From Diorhabda sublineata (taxonomy: Eukaryota > Arthropoda > Insecta > Coleoptera > Chrysomelidae), in the NCBI RefSeq assembly GCF_026230105.1, contig NC_079480.1, positions 12,628,488 to 12,692,487 of the forward strand: a stretch of DNA of 64,000 bases, read 5' to 3'. The position numbers were made by a program, and so were the translations under genes. Below, one piece after another: positions 34,948 through 45,440 of this stretch (position 1 is the stretch's first letter; each line of letters opens with the position of its first letter). The notes beneath the pieces were generated by a model, which saw nothing but the letters and a program-made list of their open reading frames with translations, was not told the DNA's origin and did no database searches.

Positions 34948-36289
34948 CACTCCGCCAAAAAAGTATCGCTCAATATCTTAAACTTACTATAATACATAAA
35001 AAGGTCTCGGCGTTCGAAATCTGATCTCTTCACGATCTCCAGACAGAATGATCTTCACTATTCCAAACGCCTCGCCTGAATTCGTATAAGTACGGAACAA
35101 ATATCAAGTAGAAGGTTTTTGGTTTTTCCCAAAGTCAGGCATATTGGGGAGGATTAATTTGATTGTATGCTATTTGGACATTAAGAATTGAAATTTGCTG
35201 AGACAGGTATTGGTCGTTCAGGTATAGATAGATTATCGATGGTTTGAATCTGTAGATGGAGCCTGAAAAACGGTTAGCAAATCCAAGGAAGGCGGCAGGT
35301 GTGTAAATAAACGATACGGGACTCATCCAAGGCCCCGTATTTGGAATGAGAACGAGGCAAGTGTAGTGCCAGCAACCGCGGTTATTCCAGCTGCAATATT
35401 AAAATTTTTGCAGTCTTGATATTGGGATTAACTCATAAAGGAGTATAGAGATGCACTGGCACGTTTACTTTGAACCAAGTGCTTAAAGCAGGCCAAAATT
35501 TAGCCTGAATACTTTGTGCATGGAATAGGACCTCGGTGTACTATTCCAGCGACATGAGGACATGTATTATCATGTATTAACACAAAGTGATTGACTATTA
35601 AACGAGAATGAGGAACAACATGTATTCCAACTCACAATATGATAGACTTTCCTACGAAATCATGCTGCAAGTAAAATACCTCTTACTGTTTCTTCTATAA
35701 ATATGTATTCTCCGATATACAGTACTTAAATAAAATCTGCATTCTTCCTTGAAGAGAACATTACCTCAATCCTGAACATTTCAATTCGCTTGTTAACCTA
35801 ACTGCGCGATGTTCTCTGGTCAGTTGAGGAGCAGTGTCATTTACTCTGGCTTTAATTCTACCATTTCTTTAAAAGTTATTCTCCGATCTTACCCTTACAT
35901 AGATAAAGCCCGTAGTCTCAAAAATCTATTTTCGGTAAGTGTAGTTGCAGACGGTCGACCCTCCATTGACCCACTATCATATTTTAGGGTCCTCTATATC
36001 TTGGGACACAGTAGACCGATAATTACAATTTAAATTTCTGTTTACAAGCTTTTCCACAGTCAATATTAAATCGAAAATTGTACAATAATACACAAACTGT
36101 GTACTCTCGATTTGTGCAGAACAAACGCTAATAAGCAGATTTAACGTTTTTTTTATACTATTTTTTTTTTGAAATCAAACTATATTTCTCTTGCCTCGTT
36201 TTCTGTATATTTGTTTGTGTCTGGTAGTGTAACAATAAAAAAATTCTAAGTCTGATTTTGTTAGCGATGTTGCCTTTTTTGGCGGAGTT
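34948..36289 (-). mobile_element. Tc1-like element with ACTCCGCCAAAAAA ends
   Basis: Both ends read ACTCCGCCAAAAAAG inward (left from 34949, right as the inverse ending 36289), next to TA. The 1.34-kb interior carries a broken minus-strand Tc1 transposase. An N-terminal zone near 35820-35980 reads GRPSATTLTENRFLRLRALS then PQLTREHRAVRLT, and the second-aspartate block near 35570-35620 reads HFVLIHDNTCPHVAGIV (the HDNARPH type). The first- and third-residue blocks were not recovered. Confidence 0.75.
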
Positions 36290-36586
36290 TATTATACGAT
36301 AAATTGATTAAAGATATGACTTTTTGTCTACTATGTATTATCTACTTATTAAGGTATTATTATCAACTGTAAATATATACATGACTGAAATATCATATAC
36401 GCTCAATTCAAGCTTTAATTATGAATGATTTGTTAGATTGAAATTTATGTAAGAATTTTTAAAGGCGAACGATAGGTTGAATGTATTAAATATTATAAAA
36501 TAAAATCTATTTTCTTACTGAATTTGGTTTTTGTTACTATTTTTAACTACAAAACTATTCAGAAACCTATTTTTATTGCCCATATA

Positions 36587-36891
36587 CGAGGGTTGTACCA
36601 AAAGTATGGTTCCCAATGAGCTACCCGTCCACGATTCGCTTAATCACTCAGTGTTCGTTTGGTGCCCGTAAGATATGAAGTTTATGGTGATGCTTCTTCA
36701 TGACAACGCTTGGACCTACGTCGTTCATCAAATTTGTCTGGACTGTTATGCTCCATCCCCGGTACATCTCTGACAACCTAGCCTCATCGGTTGGCAAATG
36801 TCTCCTTCGTATACAAAAGCTGTAGGTACCGCCTTCAACAATGTTTTCTAATTTAAAAAATATTTAAGCCTTACTTTTGGTGCAATACTCG
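36587..36891. mobile_element. Short mariner deletion derivative (MITE-like)
   Basis: The left end CGAGGGTTGTACCAAAAGTA and inverted right end CGAGTATTGCACCAAAAGTA match at 16 or more of 20 positions, with TA on both sides (36585-36586 and 36892-36893). The 305-bp interior reads MVMLLHDNAWTYVVHQICLD, a trace of the mariner HDNARPH block. It is therefore an internally deleted mariner rather than an unrelated MITE. Confidence 0.75.
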
Positions 36892-37446
36892 TACTATACT
36901 AATCAAAAGCTCTATGGGTTTAAAATGTTAAAAAGAATGTCTGAAAAAAAAAGTGTCTGGAAAGTGTCGCCGATATAAAACTATGGCGTAATTTTGAAGA
37001 TTCCAAAATTTGCTGAAGTTTTTATGTTATAGATGTCTCTGTATTTTATCATAAAAATTTTAGCAAGTTTATACTGAGATTGAATTTACGATATTTTCAA
37101 ACTAAGAAACTTCGTCTTCGTTTATTAAATCCGAATAATCATTGTCTTTGATTCCTTTTGAATGATTTCTGAAACGGAATAAATAAAAAATTATATTTAA
37201 TATCGTATTTTTTATAAACAAAATTATTATTTAGACAATGCTATTTATATACTTATAGTGACATCTTCTGCGAGAATCAATAAAATTCAATTGAATCGTA
37301 CAGGTATCTTCTTATTATATTTTTTTTGTATCCAATGATGGCGCTGTAAATTCAGTTAACATTTTATAAGATTTGCTTCGAAATACATAACCTCAAACAA
37401 CAAATAACATTTTTAATCAAAATTGAGAAAATTTTGGACTTTAGAA

Positions 37447-39026
37447 ATGTCAAATGAACAAGTAAGTACATTTTTGATACTAATATATGAATCTATAAAT
37501 AAAATGTATACAATGGAGCTAGTAAACCTTTTTAAATGTGTTTTTCATTTCAGAAGACAAGACAAACTATTTATAACACCACAAAGGAAATAGCTAATAA
37601 AATCGGAGGCAAATATGAAGTAGAATTCGATAATAATTCAATAGATCTTATATCAGAATTGGTGTATAAAAAAATTATTTCATACGGAAAAGATTTAGAA
37701 TCTTTTCAAAAGTATTTTTAAATTTACTATTATAACTTTATCTATGAAGGTTTGTTTTAGGCATGCTAAGAGATCAACTATTACAACAGATGATGTGAAA
37801 TTATTAGTCAGGAATAATAAGTCTTTGGTAAGTAAACCTCAAAATTGTTATTCTATATAAAATATTGTATCTACTGATATAAGATAGTAAAATATGTCAT
37901 CATCATCAAGTCTTTCAATCCTTTGGATTATAGCTTTAAAATCCATTTTCTATTTTTGTTTTCTTTATAGTTTATCATTTGTCTTGCCTGTTTTTATTAT
38001 TATTTTCCATTCCTTTTGGTTCTGGCATTTTGTCCTCCAGTTCTCTCAAGTGATCTTGTGTCCTCTTCTATTTCGTTTCTCCAAGTCTTTGTCGGCCTGC
38101 CTTTTTTCCTTGGCCACAGTGAGGTCCATTGGATTATCCTTTTGATCAATTCAATTGGTTTTCTTCTCATTATATACCCAGCTCAGTTGAGTCTTTGTGC
38201 TTTTATGTATCTCACTATATTTTCCTTCTACAGCTCTCTATTTCTTCACTCTCCTTTCCATTGATATGGAAAAGTGAACGAATTTTTCCTATTTTAAAAA
38301 AGATAATAAGGTTGTTATTTAGAATTATCGACTCATCATAATTATTTCCAACTTTTCTAAGGTATTTGAAACTCTGCTTGTTTTTATCCTGGTAGATCTA
38401 CGGTTACAAATTTAATGTGCTTAATACAGTATACTGTAGTACAATTGGATAGCGGTGGTCAGGTTGATGTCATCTATACAGATTTTTCCAAAGCTTTTGA
38501 TAGCTTGGATCATGGTATTATTCTGACTAACCTATCCAACATTGATTTAACTGATTCATTTACCAACTTTTTTGTGTTATACCTCACGTTTGAATGATTG
38601 CAATGAAGCATTTATTATAAATTATATTAATTGTCAGAAATTGCAAACAAAACCAATTTAGGGGAAACAATAAATTTAAAACGTGCCCAAAGATCTTTGG
38701 TATATTCAGTTTATTTTAAATACCCTTCACATGGCTTACAACCTTTTTAATAATAACCTTTGAAGCCTTATATGCTGGACATTGAATTTTTGAAATTGAA
38801 AATATAGATTAGGGCTAGAAAATTAGGAATATTACGAAGTATTGTGAAAAAAGTATTTTTGGGAGTTATAAATCTGTTTCCTTTTCAGCCTTTTTCAATC
38901 ATTATTTTATTTAGAGGATTAATTATTTTTTAATAGGTTGAACTGGTAGATTCAAAATTGAAAGTCTTAAATTCCTTAAAACAGACTGAAGACCCAACTA
39001 CGACATCAAAAAGGAAGAGAAAGTGA
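37447..39026 (+). CDS. CENPS: CENP-S / MHF1, histone-fold centromere and Fanconi protein
   Basis: Four coding exons with consensus GT..AG borders: 37447-37461, 37554-37711, 37761-37827 and 38937-39026, giving 109 residues. Exon 1 is only MSNEQ before GTAAGT. Exon 2 holds the first histone-fold helices (YEVEFDNNSIDLISELVYKK, GKDLESFQ). Its last two bases plus exon 3 create KHAKRSTITTDDVKLLVRNN, the diagnostic CENP-S signature (HAKR.TI...DVKLL.R). Exon 4 ends in a basic tail, TTSKRKRK. CENP-S pairs with CENP-X in a histone-like complex that binds DNA at kinetochores and with FANCM. The length is slightly below the vertebrate protein, mainly in the C-terminal tail. AATAAA at 39045 follows closely. 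Intron 3 (1109 bp) contains LINE debris. Expression is inferred from intact splice sites and frame only. Confidence 0.92.
37895..38190 (-). pseudogene. RTE-like LINE 3' end inside CENP-S intron 3
   Basis: Minus strand: RIIQWTSLWPRKKGRPTKTW, RNEIEEDTRSLERTGGQNAR, the C-terminal RGRP.W..E motif of this LINE group. The element ends at a (GAT)n microsatellite (TCATCATCATC on +, 37895-37908), as such LINEs often do. The same 3' tail, without coding sequence, occurs at 49283-49345. Confidence 0.75.
38415..38597 (+). pseudogene. LINE RT palm scrap inside CENP-S intron 3
   Basis: VQLDSGGQVDVIYTDFSKAF then DSLDHGIILTNLSNI is the first palm motif (YxDFSKAFDxxDH) of a non-LTR reverse transcriptase. It keeps the catalytic aspartate of that motif but nothing else. 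It lies in the opposite orientation to the LINE 3' end earlier in the same intron. Confidence 0.8.
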
Positions 39027-39044
39027 TATTTAATTATTTCAAAT

Positions 39045-39050
39045 AATAAA
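39045..39050 (+). terminator. CENP-S polyadenylation signal
   Basis: AATAAA 19 bp after the stop codon of CENP-S. Confidence 0.6.
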
Positions 39051-39269
39051 TGTTCTATTTTTTGATGTGTTTTATTTTGATTTCCTATTCATATTTAACG
39101 AAAGCTGCTATTTATTTTTGAGATATGACAACACTGATGGGAATATGTCAAATTTTACATTGTCATAATAAAATTGGACAATTTTAATGGTGAATGTACA
39201 TATTGTCACACGAGTGCTATTTGAGTTGTTTACAGATACTTGAAACATTCATCTTGGTCAAAAAATAGA

Positions 39270-39560
39270 ATAAAATCTTGAACATTTTCGTGCGATGATT
39301 TTCTATGACTTTCGACCTGGATTAAACCAACAGCAGTGTGCAGATCAACTCTCTTCCATTTTTGTTGCTGAAGCACCATCTCCAGCCATCCTGTTTTGCT
39401 GGTGTTCTGAATTCAATCGTGGTCGTACTTCACTACAGAATGAATTCGCTCAAAAAAGCTTGTGTCGATTGATGCAAAGAAATCACAAAAAAATTCGCGC
39501 ACAAAGCAAATGGTCGCCCGTTTTTTTCGGAATAACTGTACAATACGTTACATTGGAGCA
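39270..39560 (+). pseudogene. mariner transposase N-terminal scrap
   Basis: MIFYDFRPGLNQQQCADQLS then APSPAILFCWCSEFNRGRTS and LQNEF is a mariner N-terminal HTH (IFYDFK.GLS..EC...L...G..AP....V..W..EF.RGR.S). It then jumps to KKSQKNSRTKQMVARFFRNN, the segment downstream of the first aspartate. The first catalytic block itself is deleted. It is a different mariner family from M1 and M2 in this window. Confidence 0.75.
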
Positions 39561-39605
39561 GGGGTCTCTGAACTACGGCCCAAGGGCCAGATCCGGCTCG
39601 TGACA
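39559..39605 (+). mobile_element. hAT-like left terminus
   Basis: CAGGGGTCTCTGAACTACGG then CCCAAGGGCCAGATCCGGC resembles the CAGGGGTCTCCAAACTACGGCCC...GGCC ends of hAT elements. The partner end was not identified. Confidence 0.45.
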
Positions 39606-40987
39606 TTGTTTTACTACTGTTACTATTGCTTTGATAAGTTTAAAGGAAGGGAATGAAAACACAGAATGATAATTACTCAGTTTTATTTACTTCTAGGTAA
39701 AACTTTGAGGATGCAGAAAACTCAACTAAAGTCTAAGCTTAAGCATATTTATAACTATTACTTTTAGACGCCGGTCACTTTTTGTCATTAATTTAATGTA
39801 ATTACCGTCAAAGGACCTTCTTCACACGGGTCATCTTCTATTTATTTAGGTATTTAATGATTTCTACAGGAATCCCATTCCTTCTTGCACCCTTGTGTTT
39901 TCAAATTTTCTATGTCTTTTAAGATTTTTTTATCTCTTGGTTCCTCCACGATTTCTTTTCTTATATATTCTTCCTGTGCGGTTCCTCCTGAGCCAATCTT
40001 TAAATTTTTCTTTTCGAACTGTTATATTGATTAATAAACCAAAAAATCTTATTTTTCTCATCGAACGACGAAAATTATTAAACAACCAGTTATATTTATT
40101 CGGTACATTCGAACCAGTTAACTCGATCTGCAATTGAAAATGAATGCAATCAGCTGACGGGTTGCTTCGGTCCTTGTACAATATGTTCTTTGATTATTTT
40201 TAATAGTGTATTTGGGTTTTGTAAGTTTATTAATTTTTTGGTCTCTAGACATAAAACCGTTCAATCATAATTATGAAACCATCTAAATCAATTCCACAAC
40301 TGAAGTAATGTCTATGAACAAAGAAAAACTATAAACTGATTCACGATACTAAAGTCATAAAAATTAAAGGTTTCTGTAGATTCAATATGAAATTTTAAAT
40401 TTTATTTTCAAAAATGGATACAAACAATTTCATGTATTGATTTATCGTTGCTTCTTGATAAAAAAAAATACTGTACATGCTCAGTAATTGCTTCAAAATT
40501 ATTATCTAGACTCTGCACCATTGAAAAGAACGATTTGTTGTTGGCTTGCTGAATTTAAACGTGGTCATACAGACACCGATGATGGTAAACGTTCTGGTCG
40601 TCCCATTGAGGTAGTTACTCCAGAAAACATCAATCCACAAATTGGCTATATCTAATCGTGAATTGAAATTGCGTGAGATAGCTGAGGTTGTGAAGATATC
40701 AGAAGGCGGTGTGTTTACAGTTATGCATGAAAATTTGAAGATGAGAAAGTTTTTTTCAAAGTGGGTGTCGCGTTTACTCACAGTCGTTCAGAAACAAGAA
40801 CATGTTGATGATTGAGAACAGTGTTTGACCATGTTTACACGTACTAAATCAGATTTTCTGTGTCGATATGGGACAATGGATGAAACATGGATCCAACACT
40901 TCACTCCAAGCAGGTGAACCACGTCCGAAACGTCCAAAGGCACAATAATCAGCTGGGAAGGTTACGGCTTTAGTATAGCAAATACTA

Positions 40988-41015
40988 CAGGGTGCGGCAG
41001 CATAACTTCCTTTTT
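40988..41015 (+). repeat. Left terminal inverted repeat
   Basis: 28 bp, identical in inverse to 42280-42307. The similarity continues as a few A/T bases and AAAAGTT. Confidence 0.95.
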
Positions 41016-41119
41016 AAAAAGTTCGCCATTTAGTCGGTAGATGTCGTAACGGAGTGCTAGTGGTCTCGTTCGAGAGGGGGGACTATAAAGTTTTGTCCCG
41101 GCACAGTTCAGTCGCCATC

Positions 41120-42196
41120 ATGCGTTGGAACAGTGAGGAGCGTGCGTTTGCCGTTGAGGTTTACTTTTCGAGCGGATGTTCTGTGATCGCAACCCAGCGC
41201 GCCTTTCGGAATCGCTTTAATTTAGCCCCCTTGGCCCCTGTCCCGGACCGGAAATCAATTGTTACGTGGGTCACTACGTTCAGACAAACTGCAAGTGTGA
41301 CAAGACGAAGAACTGGAGTCCCTCGGCCCATTAGATCACCGGAGAACATTGAGTTAGTTAGAACTTCAGTGTTGCGATCACCACGGCGATATGCGCGCAA
41401 ACATGCGTCTGCCCTTGGACTTTCCGATCGTTCTGTGAGGAGAATACTTCATGATGATCTTCATTTTCATCCATACAAGATGGCAATTGTGCAGGAACTT
41501 TCTGAACGTGACTTCAATTCTCGGAAAAACGCGTGTGAGGTTTTTCTGGAAGTCGTTCCTGAGGACGCTATTGTTTTTTTTAGTGATGAAGCCCATTTTC
41601 ATTTGTGTGGATCCGTAAACAAACAAAACATGCGCTACTGGGCTGATACCAATCCTCGACAATTGCATCAACGGCCTTTGCATTCACCTAAAGTCACAGT
41701 GTGGTGTGCAATTTACTCACGTGGAATTATTGGTCCCTGGTTCTTTGAGGAAAATGAAGTCACAGTGACAGTGAATTCGCACCGGTATGTAAACATGTTA
41801 CAGGAATTTTTTTTCCCACGGCTAGATGAGTTGGACTTAGGGGACACTTGGTTCCAACAAGACGGAGCAACGGCACACACTTCAAGAACATCGATGGCTG
41901 TTTTGAGGGAACACTTCCCAGAGCGCCTTATCTCAATTAGGGGCGATTTGGAGTGGCCAGCCCGCTCTCCCGATTTGACCCCTTGTGATTATTTCCTATG
42001 GGGTTTTTTGAAATCCCGTGTGTATGTGAACCGTCCAAGGACCCTACAAGATTTGAAGACGAACATCCAGGAAGAAATTGCCAACATAACGCCTGCTATG
42101 CTGGCAAGAGTCATGACAAACGCCAGAAATCGGTTTACTCAGTGTATGGAGAATGGGGGACGTCACCTAACTGATTTGATCTTCAAAACTCAGTAA
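41120..42196 (+). CDS. Tc1/mariner-group transposase, intact
   Basis: 358 residues from the methionine of MRWNSEERAFAVEVYFSSGC; the same frame is open upstream to an ATG at 41054, but this start fits the family. An N-terminal HTH (about 5-50), a second HTH around ALGLSDRSVRRIL, and the DDE core follow. First aspartate: VFFSDEAHFHLCGSVNKQNM. Then RYWADTNPRQ and VTVWCAIYSRGIIGPWFFEE. Second: DTWFQQDGATAHTSRT. Third acidic residue: ARSPDLTPCDYFLWG, with 36 residues between it and the second by my count, wider than the 34 of classic mariners. It would bind the 28-bp TIRs and cut and paste the element into TA. No stop or frameshift is seen. Its base composition is richer in GC than the surrounding DNA, consistent with recent arrival. 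Confidence 0.95.
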   Translation: MRWNSEERAFAVEVYFSSGCSVIATQRAFRNRFNLAPLAPVPDRKSIVTWVTTFRQTASVTRRRTGVPRPIRSPENIELVRTSVLRSPRRYARKHASALGLSDRSVRRILHDDLHFHPYKMAIVQELSERDFNSRKNACEVFLEVVPEDAIVFFSDEAHFHLCGSVNKQNMRYWADTNPRQLHQRPLHSPKVTVWCAIYSRGIIGPWFFEENEVTVTVNSHRYVNMLQEFFFPRLDELDLGDTWFQQDGATAHTSRTSMAVLREHFPERLISIRGDLEWPARSPDLTPCDYFLWGFLKSRVYVNRPRTLQDLKTNIQEEIANITPAMLARVMTNARNRFTQCMENGGRHLTDLIFKTQ

Positions 42197-42279
42197 AACA
42201 AAACTTTATGTATGTGCCTGTATTATAAAAAACGAATAAAAATTTTCTGATTCATACAATAAGTTTTATTAACTTTTGA

Positions 42280-42307
42280 AAAAAGGAAGTTATGCTGCCG
42301 CACCCTG
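42280..42307 (-). repeat. Right terminal inverted repeat
   Basis: Exact inverse of the 28-bp left end, followed by the duplicated TA. Confidence 0.95.
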
Positions 42308-42719
42308 TATATAGAGTTGTTGGATCATTTGAATGCAAAAATCAAGGAAAAACGGCATATGTCGAAGAAAGAACCACTGTTTCGCCAAGACATTGCACCA
42401 ATTCACAAGTTGATGGCAACGATAATTAAATTGATCGAATTGCTTCATCATTCACCGTAAAGCTCAGATCTTGCCCCCAGTGACTACTGGCTATTTGCTG
42501 ATCTCAAAAAAATCCTCACCGGTGAGAAATTCAGCTTAAATGAAGAAGCAATTGCTGAAACTGAAACCTATTTTGAGGCAAAAGACAATCCTTCTTCAAG
42601 CATTGCATCGAGAAGTGAGAAAAGCGTTGGAATGATTGTATTGCTCTGGAACGAAATTACATTGATGAATAAAAACGATTTTTGGCAAAAAATTTATTTT
42701 TCTTAGTTAGTCACATGAC

Positions 42720-45040
42720 TTGAGTGATGTATTATATATTCATATGTTGACATCTGCTTGATAATGATAAGTTTTCAATAGAGTGTAGGGAAACTGAGTA
42801 TAATAATTATTTAGTTCAATTAAGACGATTTTTTTACAATATAATCTAACTAGGTAATAAATTACGATTGAACATGACACGTTAAAAGCAGCCACTCACA
42901 AACTTATAATCACGAATGCAAAATTTATATTATTGTGGCGAGGTAAGTATGTGCATACTCTATATAAACTAAATTCAATTACTTTTACTTCTAATAGAAA
43001 TTAACGCAGGTTTTAAGATTTAAAGTTATTTCTTTGATAACATACATTTCTATACAGAGTGATACATTGAGAATTTACAATTCCCGAACTCTATATTTTA
43101 TGATATGACTAATCCGATGTGTTCGTGGGTTTGTTTCATTAACCCCACACCATAGTTGGTTTCCAATTTATTAAGCACTTTGTGCACGAATCCTATGGAC
43201 TCGACGTTCACGAGTTTGACATACAAGAATCAATTGGAACAAACTTCGGTAAGTTTTGCGTCAAATTTGAAAATATGTCATGTGTTTTAAGCTAACACAA
43301 GTGTAAATCTAAATGAATGAATTTCAAATAAATGCCTACAGAACGTCAACTCCACAGTTTGTGTTAAAAGCACAATTTTGAAGCTCATGGAGCCCACTTT
43401 TCCCGCGAACATCATCCATGTTGTAACGACTTTGCAATGTTGCCAACTTAGGCATGGTTGTTGGAGTATATCCAACACATTTATTTGGTGTGTGAGGGGC
43501 AAAAGCAACTATGCTCGACGCACAGATCTTAAGAACGACAATTTGGAACGTGGGTTTGAAGTATTCGCACCCATGTGCTCGATTAAGTACTGTGTAATTG
43601 AAAAGCGACTAATTTAATTATGTTACGTCACAAATTACAGCACGTGTGTAGCATATTGTTTATAATACAGATTCAATCGGAATAGAAGAGAGAGAAATAT
43701 AAGAATATTCATTTTCTCTCTCGTTCGAGACACTTTATACTGCGCATGCTTGAGAATGCGCAGAACCGAGCTGGAGCCTCGGAGGATAGAGAAAGGGTTA
43801 TCATTCTGTCTTCCTTAGTCGGAACAGCTTCCACGTATTGAAACTGTTCATATAAAAGTATTACATATATGGGTATGGTATGTTTTTTATCTCCCTACCA
43901 ACAGTACGGGACCACTTGAATAAATCGCGATACCTCGCTCTCTTTATCTTTAATATTATCTATGGAGTGTATCCATCATTTGGAATTTTTCATTTTAGTG
44001 AAATTTATAAAACAATAATTATATTAAATTAAGTAAATATTTCTTCAATCTTTTGAGTTTATATATTGCTTCGCATCAATTTTTTAAGTTGGGCTTAGAA
44101 ATTCACATTTCATTCACCTTATAAAGTGAGGTTTGTATGGTTTGTGACCAGAAGATAGTCTCACTTATTTGTTTAGGAAAACTGTCCTATTCTTTGTTAA
44201 AAAATCCTTGGTTTTGTCAACAGTCAACTGTCAAAAGTCAATGGTTGACACATATCAGTCCACAATTAACAATCACGGACAAGTTTCTAATTGAAAATTG
44301 GTAATTTCACGTTTTGTGGAATTTAATGTCTGCGCGTTTACGTAGTTCTCCCAATAGCTTTACCTTTTTTACTCTGATGCAAAGGATACAATGAGAAATC
44401 TATGAATCCTGATGAATCTAACAAAGATAATTAGATATTTAGATTGAATGGGCTTGGAAAATTAAGGAAAAAATTATATGGTTTTTTACCGAAAATAAAT
44501 ACAACTTAATTTTACAAGAAAAATGGTGTTTAGGTTTATAGGATTAGTATTAACAAACTTCAGAAGTCTGGATATATTTTATACCGCCCGAGATACATTC
44601 CAAATTGATTCTACGTCATTAGAGCTGATTATTGGTGGCTTGTTTCTGTTTGTGTTTGATAGGACAAGTACTCATGTGTGAAACTGCTTTTTTTATTGGA
44701 AAATGGTATATCCGATGTGTTTGTGCTATTCTCAGATCGAAAGACGTCTCTTCTTCTCACTTGTATCTTTATGTCTCATACGATCATTGTTGGAAGCTAG
44801 ACTAGGTCCTTTATGAGAGAGGTCGAATGGGTTGTCTTCAATAGCACTACTACCACTACTATAATTACTCCCCTACTTTGGAAGTACCTGTGACTTATAA
44901 CTAATATCTTTATTATGGATGATTTCTACGCGATCTCTGAGTCTTATGTTTCCGCCCATCATCTTAAACACCAATTGTCCATATCAATTTACAAATATCA
45001 TGACAGTAGACCCAAATGTAACGCATGGTCCCAAAAACTA
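42720..45040. other. Long stretch without a recognised gene
   Basis: AT-rich. At 43690-43800 there are CTCTCTC-rich words and a moderately GC-rich patch (CTGCGCATGCTTGAGAATGC then GCAG, itself an inverted repeat around GCGCATGC/GCATTCTC). No coding sequence is supported. Confidence 0.4.
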
Positions 45041-45049
45041 CGAGGTTAG

Positions 45050-45440
45050 GTTAGGTTAGCAATTGGGCGAGAATATGCCACACATAGTTGTCCAATAACC
45101 ACTTTGAAATGAGCATAATATTCCACATTAAGCTCATACTGGAATGCTAGTCGAAGAAATAAATCTAATGTTATTGCTCGAGGAATTTTTTGGCGTTGTT
45201 GGTCAATTCCTCTACGTCTGTTTACTATGAAACTGCGCGTTTCTCTTCGTTCTAATTGTTGATATCGTTCATCTCGTGCCTTTTGTGACTGTTATTGACG
45301 TAATTGTGCCGTATTCGCACGCACATCTGCATTGGTTTGTTCGTCTGATGTTGGTGCTCTTATATGCATAAGATTGTTCTACTATTCAAATCGGTCCCTT
45401 TAGGTGTTGCTGGCATTTCTGACTATACATGTAACATAAA
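45050..45440 (-). pseudogene. Possible Helitron helicase N-terminal scrap
   Basis: Minus strand, nearly one frame: TPTSDEQTNADVRANTAQLR, a stop, then KARDERYQQLERRETRSFIV, NRRRGIDQQRQKIPRAITLD, and LAFQYELNVEYYAHFKVVIG. Arg/Gln/Glu-rich repeats followed by AF.Y...I.Y..H..V.IG is how Helitron Rep/helicase proteins begin in insects. The next expected CxxC block is not readable, so the call is tentative. Confidence 0.45.

Larger units (their letters stand above)
40988..42307 (+). mobile_element. Apparently intact 1320-bp Tc1/mariner-group transposon
   Basis: The terminal inverted repeats are perfect over 28 bp (40988-41015 and 42280-42307), beginning CAGGGTGCGGCAGCATAACT. TA is duplicated at both sides (40986-40987 and 42308-42309). 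It contains one uninterrupted transposase frame. It sits inside mariner M2. Removing it with one TA restores text matching the M2 sibling at 62.7 kb except for one base. Perfect TIRs and an open gene suggest a recent, possibly still active copy. Confidence 0.96.
40510..42720 (+). pseudogene. mariner (family M2, copy 1), split by a later transposon
   Basis: The host transposon is in two parts, 40510-40987 and 42308-42720. Part 1 reads WLAEFKRGHTDTDDGKRSGR, PIEVVTPENI and MDETWIQHFTP (first catalytic aspartate kept) in shifting frames. Part 2 continues from YIELLDHLNAKIKEKRHMSK to KEPLFRQDIAPIHK (second aspartate), SSDLAPSDYWLFADLKKILT (third aspartate) and the C-terminus. Stops, frameshifts and the 1320-bp insertion inactivate it. 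The better-aligned sibling is at 62370-63375. Confidence 0.88.

Noticed and set aside
37894..38264. Hydrophobic + frames suggesting a small membrane protein
   Set aside because: They are antisense to a LINE 3' end within CENP-S intron 3.
41161..41683. Minus-strand frames of 79 and 101 codons
   Set aside because: They are shadows of the intact transposase on the plus strand.
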